A stretch of DNA of 64,000 nucleotides from Mytilisepta virgata (lineage: Eukaryota > Mollusca > Bivalvia > Mytilida > Mytilidae): NCBI GenBank assembly GCA_028015205.1, contig CM051508.1, positions 14,340,001-14,404,000 of the forward strand, given 5' to 3'. The translations under genes and the position numbers were made by a program. The first letter of the stretch is position 1, and the number at the start of each line of letters is the position of its first letter. The notes beneath the pieces were generated by a model. That model was given only the letters and a program-made list of their open reading frames with translations. It made no database searches and was not told where the DNA came from. Positions 21,573 through 33,059 of this stretch are shown here, piece by piece.

Positions 21573-21605
21573 TTTAATTAAAAAAAACCAAGCGGATGAA
21601 CTTAC

Positions 21606-22569
21606 GTGTAAACGGTGCGTTGAAATCGTACGCTGACCACATCTGCGCTATGAAGAATGGTCCCCAACACAGCAGATAACATAAGATTACAGCCATCGTC
21701 AATTTTATAGTCTTTAACTTGGAATTTGATACTGTTTTCCTGTGTACTCTTGGTTTGTTCAATGTTTGTACAATGGTATCTTCATGAATGGAGTGAGATC
21801 TACTAAATGATATTCTCAAGTTTCTAGGATATCTTTTCGAAGGCAGTTTTGAACTAGACCCGACGCTTATCCACACAACATAGCATATTCTTGAGTATGA
21901 AATAGCAAGAATACAAAACGGGATGAAATAAATTGAAAGGAATATCCATGTGACATATGACCGAAGCTTCCACAATGGACCTGAACTGAAATTTTCCCAA
22001 CAGTCAAACACACCGCTGTCTGGCAAAGTCTCCTGATATGAAAACAGTACTAATTGGGGTATTGAAAACAAAAGCGATAAAATCCATGCAAACGATATCA
22101 TACAATGAATTCTTTTGTTTGTCCATGTCTGACTTGTGATCGGGTAACATATGGAAACATACCTATCTATTGCTGTGGTGACTAATACATAGGACGATGC
22201 GTACATGGCAACCAACTGGATATATTTTACAAATTTACACAGAAAGTCGTTGCCTTGAAATCGGTAAGTTATGTCCCATGCCATTTGAGGAAGTAAGTTA
22301 AAAAATCCCATTGACAAGTCGGCCACGCATAAATGAAAAATGAACCACTGCATTCTGGTCAATGTGTTACATCGGAATTTTAGAACCAACAGGACAACCA
22401 TATTTCCAAATATGGAAAAGTAAAGTAGAATGGCAAGGGTTGATATCTCTATTTTAGCCAGATCCTCGTTTCTACCCGGATAAAAGTCACTGTCATTCCG
22501 TGACTGGTTAAAACTATATGTTCCATTTTCAATCAGATCAGAATAATTTTGCTCTTCACGTGTCATCAT
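21606..22569 (-). CDS. GPCR first coding exon: N-terminus to TM6, vasopressin/oxytocin-receptor-like
   Basis: It starts at ATG 22569 (no in-frame ATG upstream before a TGA). The extracellular N-terminus has four N-glycosylation sequons (NYS, NGT, NQS, NDS). TM1 covers about residues 42-65. TM2 has the LCVADLS motif. Cys111 in ECL1 and Cys190 in ECL2 are the conserved disulfide pair. TM3 ends in DRY (135-137), followed by YPITSQTW. ECL2/TM5 has DCWENF...SYVTW. ICL3 is basic (about 236-285) and TM6 has CWGPFFIAQMW (301-311). DCW, YVTW and CWGPFF...QMWSA, with NSCVNPW in the next exon, are typical of vasopressin/oxytocin (conopressin, cephalotocin) receptors, which bind cyclic nonapeptides at the plasma membrane and signal through Gq or Gs. 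The CCAP/NPS receptor group is the main alternative. The exon ends in a GTAAGT donor, phase 1. Confidence 0.88.
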
Positions 22570-22660
22570 TGCTTCAGTTCCAGAATTCAAATGATGATTT
22601 TTAGATACACCGATAAATCATGTCTCTTATTACATCATAATAAATTTTCCAATTGGAAAC
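22570..22660 (-). promoter_or_regulatory. GPCR 5' UTR part of exon, preceded by a 3' splice site
   Basis: On the minus strand TTTCTGTTTTTCAG ends at 22661, a strong acceptor with a pyrimidine tract, so this exon probably joins an unseen upstream 5' UTR exon. The leader holds two short upstream reading frames: ATGATGTAA, and a six-codon ATG frame ending TAA. Both could dampen translation. The promoter is not located. Confidence 0.6.
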
Positions 22661-22680
22661 CTGAAAAACAGAAATCAACT

Positions 22681-23462
22681 CTAAATAATACTCATATTCT
22701 CACGCTATTTTGACATTTTTCTAATGCGCAGAAGATGTAAGAAAAATCACAGATTTTTCCACGAAAATAGAATTCTAAGATTAATGAATATAAGATTACA
22801 TCATCACTGTATAAGTTAATAAAAAAGTTTTGATCTATAGGGTGTTAAATCAAAAGTCCTTTTATAATAACTAATCTGTAACACTAGAAAGCGTTTGAGT
22901 GAACTGAATAATAAACACGTCTATGCGTTTTATCACATCACGAAATTGCATTAAGAGAATATGAGCTTATCCCAATATATCAATAGAACAGAATTAAAAC
23001 GGTTGTTTTTGTTCCAGATCTACTGCCTACGATACCGTTTAAGCGTTTTTTGAAAGATGATTTCTTTGATATGTGATTTATTTTATAGTCATTTTGATCA
23101 ATTGTGGTTGAATGTATAGATATTTGACGCGTTCTTTTGAAATCTCTGTTAATAAAAACAAGCTGTAATGTATGATAATCAACACAAGCTAGTAACTATA
23201 TTCAGTTTTGAGGTTATAATGAATATATGAACAAAAACAACAGAGAAAGAAAGAAAAATAACAGAAAAAGGTATATTGTAACGATATATTTAATCTATCT
23301 AAAATTCTTTTCTTTATGCTCTCTTTCATTGTAGTTTTTACTTTTTTTCTTTAAGAATTCATTTACTCATATTATTTACTTATAATAAAGGATTGGTTAT
23401 CTAAATACATAGATTTTTTTGTGGTTGTGGAAGGGGTATGTAAATATAGATTCACCTTCAGG
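22681..23462. other. Non-coding, upstream of the receptor exon
   Basis: AT-rich sequence with no exon, repeat or RNA gene that I can support. It should belong to the upstream intron or 5' region of the receptor gene. Confidence 0.4.
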
Positions 23463-23594
23463 TACGAGTGAGTTATGGAATTTATCCACTCGGGATAGTT
23501 AAATTTTCGATTTTCAACACGCGAGCCTTTAGCGAGCGTGTTAAAATCTAAAATTTAACTATTGAGGGTGGAGAATTTCCATAACTCACGAGTA
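23463..23594. repeat. 132-bp inverted repeat (foldback)
   Basis: TACGAGTGAGTTATGGAA at the left pairs with TTCCATAACTCACGAGTA at the right. Further in, TAGTTAAATTTTCGATTTT pairs with AAAATCTAAAATTTAACTA and ACACGCGAGCC pairs imperfectly with GAGCGTGT. The loop is only a few bases. Confidence 0.85.
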
Positions 23595-23905
23595 ACTTAC
23601 ATAGACGTCATTTCGGATCTTCTCTAGTTTATCGTTCCAATAACTGTAGAAAAAAGGGCGGTAATTCACACGTAGAAATTTAATCACCGGGAAGTGGTTA
23701 AAGATATGTATTTTTATCCCACCAATTAAACACATCAAGAATAGGAGAAAGTTCAATTCAGTTCTATTTGTTTTCATTCGGAACATATTTAGCAATGGTT
23801 ACCTAAAGATATTGAGCATAATTATTTTTGGATTTTCGGATGTAAATTTTGACTAAAAAAATACCGAAGGGACAAAACAGTTGGAAAAGTTAGTAGGGCC
23901 GAAAA

Positions 23906-23940
23906 GACAAGACAAGACAAGACAAGACAAGACAAGACAA
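23906..23940 (+). repeat. (GACAA)7 microsatellite
   Basis: Seven exact pentanucleotide repeats were counted. The minus-strand frame across it is spurious. Confidence 0.95.
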
Positions 23941-26900
23941 ACATATGTGAATGGAAGATAACAAACAAATGCCACAAGGGAACATGAAAGAAAAAAAACC
24001 GAATGAATTCAAGTGGATTAGGACAAGACAGCACAGTAATAATAACTCCCAATAAAAACAGGAAGTGACACCAGGTGCCCTGGACGTCTAAAATAGATTT
24101 AACTATTCTTTCAGAGTTCTCGAGGGTTATCACTTAGTTTCGTTATAATAGTTAATAGAATGAAATTGATACTTTACAGTTTTATAAAAAAAGTACATAA
24201 TTATATTTTTAATTCCCTTCATTCGTAGTCTATTGGGTTTTGTCGTTCATATTTTATTTATTTATCTTTGTTGTCTTTTGGCATTTTTGTAATTTCTCTT
24301 TTCGATGTAATACGCATATCTTGTACAAAAAAAAAAAGAATCATAAAATAGTTTTGTTTTTATTTTAGTTTCCTGTTTCAATCATACAGAAATGTTACAA
24401 AGTCCGAAGTATTTAAGTTATAGAAAATATTCGGGAAACATTCATGCCAAAATAAGTTGAAATAATAGTTTAGCTTTTATTTACTTTAAATTTATCCAAG
24501 CCATACATATATATAAAATATCCTATAGCATATTGATTGAAATTTTAGTAAAATAATTATTGATAATACAGACTGTTTACAAGAGTATTATTGCATTTCT
24601 GCACAGTTACTGCCTCAAGAATTTTTTCGAGAAAATTTTATAATTTATAAAGTTTCTTCCTTGAAAACTGTTTAGAAAATCATATTTTGCGTACAAAATT
24701 CTTATCTTTAAAACTAAACATAGGACTTTATTATATTAATTATGAAGATAATCTGTTTTGTTTTGATTAAAGTTAACAGTAACAGTAATCATACTGTGTT
24801 AGTTTTTATGGTGTGTTTTATAGATGAGGGGGTCAGGATAGAAAAGGTGGAGGTTAGACTAATAAAAAACGGTTTAACCCATCAAATATGCTTCTCAGTG
24901 TCTTTACAAAGTCAAACTATCCTCGACAGACTCTCTTGTTATTTCTGTGTTTGCGTTTTTGTGCTCTTGTATATTATTTTTGGTCTGAGGATCCCTCTAT
25001 TGAATAGAGTGAATTTGTTGATATGTCAATGTTGACTTTTATTTAAAAAAAAAGGTAGCGTTAATCCAGGAAAGGCCAATATTGCCTAGGAGAGTTCCTA
25101 CTCTTTTTTCAACAAGCCGAAGCCAAGACAACGTTCGGGGAAATAAAGATGATTAACAGCGGTATCACACCACTAAGGTAAAGTAATTTGGATGTGATAG
25201 GTATAGATTATCGGGTTTCCTGGAGATATTTATCGTAAAATATCAGACAAGAGTCACAATATGAATCGGTTGATATTTTACATTGTTATACCATTTCTGT
25301 CTGCCAAAAACCGGATGTATTTTGTGTCGTATTAATTCTTAATGGAATATTTGTATGCTATAAAAACTCTAGCTTGTCTACTATTTTCGAGTTCTAACAA
25401 CCATAAGTCAAATCTATAACATTCATATCATCCGCAATTGTCGTTATGTAGTCGTGTCATCCTCTATTAACCATAGTGACTTCAGAACAGGCCGTAGTAT
25501 GAATTTTTCTACAAGACGCTGAGGGGTAAGTTAGATGGTGGGAGTGATCCCCCTTGCCCAAATAAGAAAATTTAGAGTGTCATACTTATAAGAATCAGGG
25601 TATGTAGATAATTTACTAATTTTTTATGCTGTCTCAATGGGAAGAAATTTTTAACCATTCTTGTACAAAAATCTAAATAACAACTTTTTAATGTGTGCGA
25701 AAAAAAAAATCAGTATTGAAATCATAAACACACAATCATATAATTCTATTTGACCTCATTAAAATTGTAGCTCAGCGGACTAAAAAACACTGGGAAAATT
25801 AGTTCCCAACGAATTTCACAATTTAATGAAGGATACCTACTGTAAATGACCTCAACACAAGCACTTACATCACCTTTTTACATAATCTATTATAATTACA
25901 TTTTTTATCCTGCTTTCCTTTGGGCTAAGATCAACAATTCAATTCTAAGGAATCAAAGCAGACATAAACATTTTGATAAAGTCGTGATAAACCTTATTAT
26001 TCCATTAGACAAACAAAGGCACCCTTTTTAAAAGATGTATTAAAAAAACATTGACCTATAGAAAAAACTGATCCTCTGGCAAAGTCACATATTATTTCTA
26101 TGACATTTTGTAAAATAAGACTTTGGATTTAGGTGACATGAAAACAGGGCACGCGTCTTGAAATTGAATATGAATGTGAAACGAGGTTACGAAGTGTACG
26201 TTACAAAATGGACATCTAATTGCTTTAAAACATACATTGAAAGCAGATAAGGACAACAATAGTAGATATAAAGTGGCCATAATGACTACACCGAGTTCTC
26301 TTGTTACTAGTACAACAAGTATCAGAGACATATACATGTAACCTAATACAGTATGCAATGGTTCGTAGACAAAATGAAGGCCTCTTATTGCTTTCTTTTG
26401 TCAGGCAATGCATTCGAGTACAGTAGAAGATACAACATTACTATTGTACAGTCATATCCATAAGAATACTAGATTTCCTACTTAATCCGGAATACCGACT
26501 CCGGGCCAGAAATTATTATTCCGATCACGTGACTTTAGTGTTTTGTTAGGCATGAGAATGGCGCTTTCAAGGTTACGAGAGTGAGGGGAAATTTGAAGGA
26601 TAATGCAAGTCGTGCTAGTTTTAGCTTTCTGCATTCATGGCATGTCCCTCTGGGACAGAAATTGTCGGAAATATAGCACAGTTTTTGTCGCAAAATTTAC
26701 CGGGGCTGCTATATTGTTATTGTTTTTATGCCTAATAAAACGTCACGTGATACGTCATTCTTTACCTCCGTCGCAAAGAGCGATCGATCTCGAAAAGGTC
26801 GTATTTTTCATCATTCACACTTGGTTATGGTCAAATTTATGCGAAGTAATTTGATATTTGGGGAATTTGATTCGATGAAATAGTTCCTGTTATATGTTTG

Positions 26901-27433
26901 TATATCCCTATGTAGATGAGCTAATATTGGCTATGAAAGAGATTGAAAAGTTCAGTCAGAGCGGATTTTGCAGCTATGCTCGTATTCAATTAACTGGAAT
27001 TTAACAGACACAGTAATGAAAAGAAATTACAGCCTGTATGACGTCAGCATAATCTAAAAAAGGTGCCATTGAACTTTAACAACCATAGAAACATTTTTCA
27101 AAATTGTAACTTAATTACAGCTTTCACGGTATATCCATAATAATATTTTCTAAAATGATAATGCTATATATCATTTAATCTAATATTGGGCTGAACGTCT
27201 ATAGATTCTAAATTGAAGAAAATAATGCAAGCATGTTTAATATAAATTTAGCGGCTGTATATGATTTTTTTTATTTGGAAAAATATGATACGGTGGAGAA
27301 ATACACCGAAAATATGTTTTGCAAGAAGATTTATTTTCGCGTGTTAGGGAAAACCTATTATCAATTATCATTTTATGGTCATCATATAATTTTTGAATGA
27401 TTTTTCATATCGAATTAAGTTTTACATAATGAA
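23941..27433. other. Intergenic; no supported gene
   Basis: Mostly unique AT-rich sequence. The minus-strand frame 26358-26098 has an ATG, a hydrophobic N-terminal half and a CPFC motif, but no recognised homology. At 26521-26757, GATCACGTGACTTTAGTGTT then TTGTTAGGC faces GCCTAATAAAACGTCACGTG, which suggests a small inverted-repeat element of about 235 bp. Confidence 0.4.
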
Positions 27434-27435
27434 TA

Positions 27436-27640
27436 CTGTAAATCCGGAAATTATTGCGATGTTTTTATTATTGCGCAAAATGCGACAAGATTGTAATCGC
27501 TATAATTTAAACTCGCATTTTGGAATTTTTATATGAATGAAGCGGGATTTTCTCAATATCGCAAAAATTAAAATCGCATATTAGTCTAAAATGACAAAAT
27601 CGCAATAATAAATACCCGCAATAATTTAGGGGAAAACTGT
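27436..27640. mobile_element. Short inverted-repeat element (CTGTAAAT family), diverged copy
   Basis: The left end CTGTAAATCCGGAAATTATT and interior blocks (TTATTATTGCG, GAATGAAGCGGGATTTT, AAATCGCAATAATAAAT) match, inverted, the copy at 31437-31642. The right end has decayed (TTTAGGGGAAAACTG) and runs into the palindrome at 27629. Confidence 0.65.
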
Positions 27641-27744
27641 ATTGTATTTTATCAGTTGCCGACGTAAACCGCTGGTTTTACCTTTGCGATGGTAAAACCA
27701 CCGGTTTATGTCGGCAACTGATAAAATACAATACAGTTATCCCC
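27629..27744. repeat. 116-bp near-perfect palindrome
   Basis: Arms 27629-27682 and 27691-27744 are complementary with only a few mismatches: outer GGGGAAAACTGTATTG against CAATACAGTTATCCCC; inner CAGTTGCCGACGTAAACC against GGTTTATGTCGGCAACTG. The loop TTTGCGAT is 8 nt. It is a candidate cruciform, or the remnant of two head-to-head termini. Confidence 0.9.
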
Positions 27745-28000
27745 GTTTTAATGCAACCTCCGTTAAACATTAAAAAATAGAATAAAAAGTAAACAGGAAA
27801 CGTGAAATGCGTTTGCGCAACGTTGTCGTCAATGGTTCCGACGGTAAACCGTAGATTTTACGCTTGACGTTATCCAATCAAAAAGGACGTTATATGTTAT
27901 GTTGCATTAGAATTCTGAATTTACAGTAACATTTTTATGTTGCACATGGAGCGTTAAGTCTTCAGTGCTAATTTAAGAAACTTGAAAGAGAGAAAATTTA

Positions 28001-28266
28001 TCCGGACCATAAATGACCACGTGATTATTCAAAAGTTCCCGGATGTTCCATACAACGCATTTGAAATGACCTCGGTAATTATCGGCAAACTTCGGAAATG
28101 TCAGTTAATATAACTAACTTATTTTTACAGACTCTCCATATAAGCAACAAAGTGTGTTTCAACTTAAGAAAAAAATATAGACAAATCCCAGTTTTAAATT
28201 GTTTGGTTCAGCCATTCACGGTCAAAACGAGATACAATTTTCGATCATGAACTATTATGGTCCGGA
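28001..28266 (+). mobile_element. TA-flanked MITE (TCCGGACCATAA termini), most complete copy
   Basis: Left TCCGGACCATAA and right TTATGGTCCGGA are 12-bp exact inverted termini, with TA on both sides. A TA target suggests a Tc1/mariner-type family. The interior contains CCCGGATGTTCCA and GCCATTCACGGTC, shared with 53012-53265 and in part with 12705-12800. It is non-coding. Confidence 0.8.
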
Positions 28267-30900
28267 TACCTTAAAAAAGAACAAGGAGCAATCGCATATT
28301 ATTATAAACATTTGTAAAATTGGTATCCAAGACTGTATTCTACTCTGTTGCTGATTTTGCTTTATGTATTTTTGAAGTAATACTATTCAACATGTTCAAA
28401 TTAATTCAGTATTTAAAAACGATTTGTTTGGAAGCGGATAAGAATTAATGGGGAAAAAATACTAAAAGTCGGTAATATTATATTTGTTGATTTCAAAAAT
28501 ATGATATTTGTGTATATATAGATTTAGTAGCTGTTGATACTAAAAGTATACGTTTTTCGTTCTTTCTGGGCTTCCTTATATAAGTGACCTTTTCATATTA
28601 ATTTTACTTGAAAAGGCTTCAGTAAGGCATATATATCACGAAGTGTATCTGAAGACAAAAGTACATGCTCTAAATATATGACTTACCAAACATGATTTGA
28701 TAAAAATCATCAAATGTATCAACTTCGCGTGATCCAACATGAAAAACAAACAAAAGTACATGTACGTACCTAATATACTAACTCAAATTATTTTCTCTTC
28801 GTGAAAAATAGATAAATTTAGCAATAGGTTTTCAATATCCGAGAAAATGTTACGTTTAGCTCTGTTTTCTTCCTATCTTGTTTATTTTGTTTTTAGAATA
28901 CAATGTAGAATGAGGATTAGATAATCTGTGGACTTCTTAAATTTCATTCCATTGGTATCAATTTTAGTTTTTTGTTGTTGTTTTGTTGTTTTGTTTCGTT
29001 TTTGTTTGTTTGTGTAAATTTGATCTTCTGGTGACACTGAATTATGTCTTAGTAATTTTGTAGTAAAAAATTGGTTTACAATACATGAATTCGTGATTTA
29101 TCATCACCAACAAAAAAGAAGAAACATTATAGCGAATCTACTTAGTATTGCCAAGGGCAAATGAAAGTGCAAGAATGTGGTTTTGAAAATTAATTAGATG
29201 TATAGCATTATATTCTTTTAGGTTTCGAGGATAGGCCAATTTCCTTAGCACATCGAATATATATGGCTTCATTGTTAAGATTATTAGAGATTTTTTTAAT
29301 TAAATTTCGCTTGCGGTTTTTAATAAAAGAAAAAGAAAAAAAAAAAAAACCCACAACAACATTTATTTTAAAATTGAAAAATAAAACAAATGTGATAAAC
29401 CTTCTTGGATTTTTATCACAAATGTTCATTATGATTTTAAAAAATGCCAAAAGCAAAGAATATCAGACCAATATTCAGTGAAGAATAATTTATTGTATAG
29501 GAATAAACTAATTACACATTATATAAAGTCTATGTAGGCGACTATGTTTAAAGGATAGAAATGTTGTATACCACGTAATTGTCTCATACTTTCATTACCT
29601 TTCAACGTGAAAATAACCTTGATGTTTTTTTTTTTCAGGTTCACAATTTTGTTCACCAAAACAAAGATCCTGTCCTTACTTGCCCCCTTACTTTTCCGAT
29701 GTTGACCTTGACCTTTGGTCTTTTTGGAAAGGAATCAGCTCTGCAGCCCTGGTATTTTTTTTTCGTTTGCCACATTTTTGGTCTTTAGCATCTCTGATGA
29801 AGCTTTGTCTACATGTTCCGATCTAGTCAACCGTTTTTGGTATTAATGATATTAATGGTAATTTGTTTTCTGATACTGACTTTATCACGTTTTTTTATTT
29901 TACGAGCCAGTATCTTTTTTATCGCTAATGTTAAACAAAGTTGTTCATGAATGACATTTTAAAACAAGTAAACAAATTAACCCTTTTAATGGACGTAACA
30001 TTGTAGCAAGCTTTGTTAAATTGACGAAAACGAAATCGATGCCAGGCAAGGTCACCTCATCCTTGACACTGACCCGATAATAAAATTGCAAGTGTCCGTC
30101 CGCTATCATGGCTATGCTGACATTATCAGCTTGTAGGAATAATCAAAGAAAAATTTGTAACATTCAGCGATTAAAATAAGGTACCCCATTCACTGTTTTT
30201 AATGTGAATTTTTTTTTCCGTGTTGCTTTGCTTGAAGGTGTTGTGTTATCGCATCGAAATTGAAAACATTAAGTATTGATGTTTACCTCAGCTGGTAGAA
30301 TCTAGTTCCCAAGGAAGCAGATAAATTGCTAGTGTTTCTTTACCCATCATGAAATTGATACTGAAATACATGTGCTGATTTTATAAACTAAGGAATTACC
30401 CGGCCTCGTGCAAAGGTCTGTCCTTTGATTGTTCTCTTTGCGACAGTTATATTTATCATTTATTATCTAAATATTCTATACAACATATGGCGTATTGATT
30501 TTGATTTCCATAATTTCTAGTTTGTTAAAAATATGTACATAGAGCGCTTCTTAACTGATATCACAAAGGGTCACTTTGGAAAAGGCACATTATTCAGAAT
30601 CCGGAGGATTGTGTGTAAAATTGTCCAAAAAGTGATTTTCGATCAGAAAATTCACTTTTTTCCAATGACATTTCAGAATTTAAAAGTTTAAATTATGCAA
30701 TGTGATTTTTCGATAGGTCATTATCGCAGAGGAAAATTTAATTTTAGCCAATTTCAATGTGTGAGAAATACACAATAACGAGATAGCTCATTCGAAATAA
30801 GAAATGCGAGATTCGAAATCAATTCTATTTATAGCTATCTCTACAGGGAAAAGATATTTCATTGGCCAAATAATATTCACAACTTAGAGGCTTTCCTCTG
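28267..30900. other. Intergenic; no supported gene
   Basis: AT-rich unique sequence. A small hairpin at 30628-30661 (AAAAAGTGATTTTC against GAAAATTCACTTTTT) was seen. A degenerate hammerhead-family fragment may lie near 29785-29830 (GGTCTTTAGCATCTCTGATG). Open frames on poly-A/T-rich stretches such as 29208-29481 are low-complexity artefacts. Confidence 0.4.
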
Positions 30901-30921
30901 GTTGGATATTCTATATGTTGC

Positions 30922-31092
30922 ATTTCGTATTTCGAATCTCGAATTTCGTATTTCGAACTCGAATTTCATATTTATAATCTGGTATTGTGAACTTCGGATA
31001 TTGAATCTCGAATTTAGTATTTCGGATCCCGTATTTCAAACTTTGGATATTGAATCTCGAATTTCAAATTTCGTATTTCGAATCTCGAATTA
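30922..31092 (+). repeat. Tandem repeat of GAATCTCGAATTTCGTATTTC-like units
   Basis: About eight degenerate units of TATTTCGAATCTCGAATTTC occur across 170 bp. Upstream at about 30790-30823, GAAATAAGAAATGCGAGATT then CGAAAT is its complement, so the array can fold back. It yields a meaningless repetitive peptide frame. Confidence 0.8.
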
Positions 31093-31224
31093 TCCTCCTG
31101 GGCTTTCTTTTGGGAAAACAAAGTTATTTATATACAATATATATCGATTTCGTTTATTATAAATATTATGTTTTTAACGGTACGCGTGTTCAGCATTCTA
31201 CATGTATAATGCATATTTTAGTGA

Positions 31225-31430
31225 AAACCGACTGACTGGTCGTGTGGTAGGTTGCCCGACTCTAGTTAGAAAGTGTTCGACCCTCGGCCGTGAAGAAACC
31301 AAAGATTTTACAATTATTGTTTACTCCTTCTCCGCCAAGCACGCGACATTTAGAAGTAAGAGTCCGGAATCAGAATGATGTTACCACGTGAGCTACATGT
31401 TGTAGCACGTTAAAAATCCGATTAAGCTTT
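31225..31430 (+). mobile_element. tRNA-derived SINE-like copy, plus orientation
   Basis: The A-box-like TCGTGTGGTAGG (31240-31251) and B-box-like GTGTTCGACCCTCGG (31273-31287) are followed by the shared tail TTGTAGCACGTTAAAAATCC and CTCCGCCAAGCACGCGACAT. It directly precedes the MITE at 31437. Confidence 0.6.
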
Positions 31431-31436
31431 TCGGTA

Positions 31437-31642
31437 CTGTAAATTCAGAAATATGGGGTGCATTTATTATTGCGATTTTGTCATTTAAGACCAAAACCCG
31501 ATTTTAATTTTTGAAATATAGAGAAAAATCCCGCTTCATTCATATAAAAAAATTCCGAAATGCGAGTTTTAATTATTGCGATTACAGCTCTGTCGAATTT
31601 TTCGCAATAATAAAAACATCGCAATAATTTCCGAATTTACAG
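31437..31642. mobile_element. TA-flanked MITE (CTGTAAATTC termini), 206 bp
   Basis: Left CTGTAAATTCAGAAAT and right ATTTCCGAATTTACAG are inverted termini with one mismatch, flanked by TA (31435-31436 and 31643-31644). The interior matches 27436-27640 in opposite orientation. Confidence 0.8.
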
Positions 31643-31644
31643 TA

Positions 31645-32745
31645 TTTAGTAAAAAGCAGGTTTCATATTCGTATCACATCAACGTGTTCTCCTGGTATGA
31701 AAGTAATAATTGCATCAGGAAATTAAACAATAATCAATCCATCCGTCAATATTTTGATGAGCTGGGTATTCAATGAAAAATGAAAGTGTTCCTTTATTCA
31801 TGTATATATTTATATCGGACACCACAGTCGACGGAGTTATATAACGTTCCGCCTGATTGGTCAAAAGGTGTATGCATTTGTGAACGGCGCGATTTGATTG
31901 GTCTACAAGCAGTGGAAGATAACTCCTCGTGCAGTGGAAGTGGGATATGGGGTCGAGTGAGCCGATCTTCAACGGGTCATCCGTTCGTGAAATTCCGATA
32001 TCACCACACGCTGGATAAATACGGCTCGTGAAACGTTCGGAAGACTTCTCGATGTTTTACATTGATTCTCAAATGAGAAACAACAACACAACTACATGTA
32101 TACGAGACTAACACAAATAAACAATTTAAAAGTAAAAAAATAAAATAAAATAAAAAGGACAATATCCCATAAAGACATATATGGCACGGATAAAAATTTA
32201 TCTTAATACATTTTATTATTATTGATTGCTTAATAGTATAAAGTTTATATTATAAACTTTGTATGGACTGTCACAGATATACATTGAACCATCTAATTAA
32301 TTGTAACTTTATGAAAACTTTATTCATTTTTTATGGAACATTTTGTTTTTTTAATTTATTTTTCTCTCCTGTGTGCTACAAATATTACTTAAAAGCATTT
32401 TGCTTAATTTTATCAAAAAATAATTAAATTTTTATAGCTCTTTAAGAGAAAAAAAATAATGTTTTTAATTTGTGGTTAGAATGATATTTTAAAAGCCATA
32501 AAATAAGAGAATTTTGTTCCCAGAAAAATCCTATATTTAAAAGTTTAAACATTTAAGATCGTTTTTTATGGTGGTAAATGAAGTTTAAATATTAAGTTTT
32601 CAGGAAATTAAATATATAGAGAGGAGATTCACCATGTCATGGGATCGTTGTGTAGACTTCCTTCAGAGAAACAGCTCAAGGAAAAAAACATGATTGTTAA
32701 ACATTTAGCAAAAGCAGTTTTAGTTTAAACAAAATTCATTTGCTA
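31645..32745. other. Intergenic; locally GC-richer patch
   Basis: 31810-32035 is less AT-rich than its surroundings and contains two TGATTGGTC motifs (inverted CCAAT type, about 31854 and 31895). No exon or element is recognised. The rest is AT-rich and empty. Confidence 0.3.
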
Positions 32746-32746
32746 A

Positions 32747-32832
32747 TTATAACGAGATGACTTTGAATTTCCAATCGTAAACTTGCCATTTTTGGGCGGC
32801 AACATTCCAGAAGCGCCGGCGTAATACAGTAA
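32747..32832 (+). pseudogene. Short fragment of a GIPMGTNCAP-type reverse transcriptase
   Basis: AACGAGATGACTTTGAATTT followed by CCAATCGTAAACTTGCC and GGCAACATTCCAGAAGCGCC aligns by eye with 47689-47757 in the larger RT pseudogene (ACGAGATGACTTTGACTTTC, GGCAATATTCCAGAAGAGCC). Stop codons break the frame. Confidence 0.6.
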
Positions 32833-33059
32833 TATAAACGGATACCTTGCAATATGACAACAAAAAATGTAGAAAAATTATAGTCACAGGTTGAGAATAG
32901 GATGGAGAAATAATAACAGTAATAGCAAGTAATACTGTGTTGGAAAGCCAACACATAAGTCCCCCAAACCGCAGCCATTTTGAAACTTTTCGATGACAGA
33001 AATCACTTTGTCAGATCATAATCTACTTGGAAACGATATTTCGTTGAACTAGAAACCTG

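Larger units (their letters stand above)
4848..21605 (-). other. 16.8-kb intron of the GPCR gene
   Basis: The donor is C|GTAAGT at 21605-21600 and the acceptor TTTTCAG ends at 4848. It is phase 1, placed between TM6 and TM7. Vertebrate oxytocin and vasopressin receptor genes carry an intron just after TM6, so the position is probably ancestral. It hosts a sense-oriented LINE, SINE-like copies, a TTAA-flanked MITE, a hammerhead-like repeat and a satellite. Unlisted parts (for example 13000-14450, 15980-17560, 18550-20390) are AT-rich with no exon that I can support. Confidence 0.8.

Noticed and set aside
31810..32035. GC-richer patch with two inverted CCAAT motifs as a promoter.
   Set aside because: No first exon or transcript signal can be tied to it. 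CCAAT-like heptamers are common by chance.
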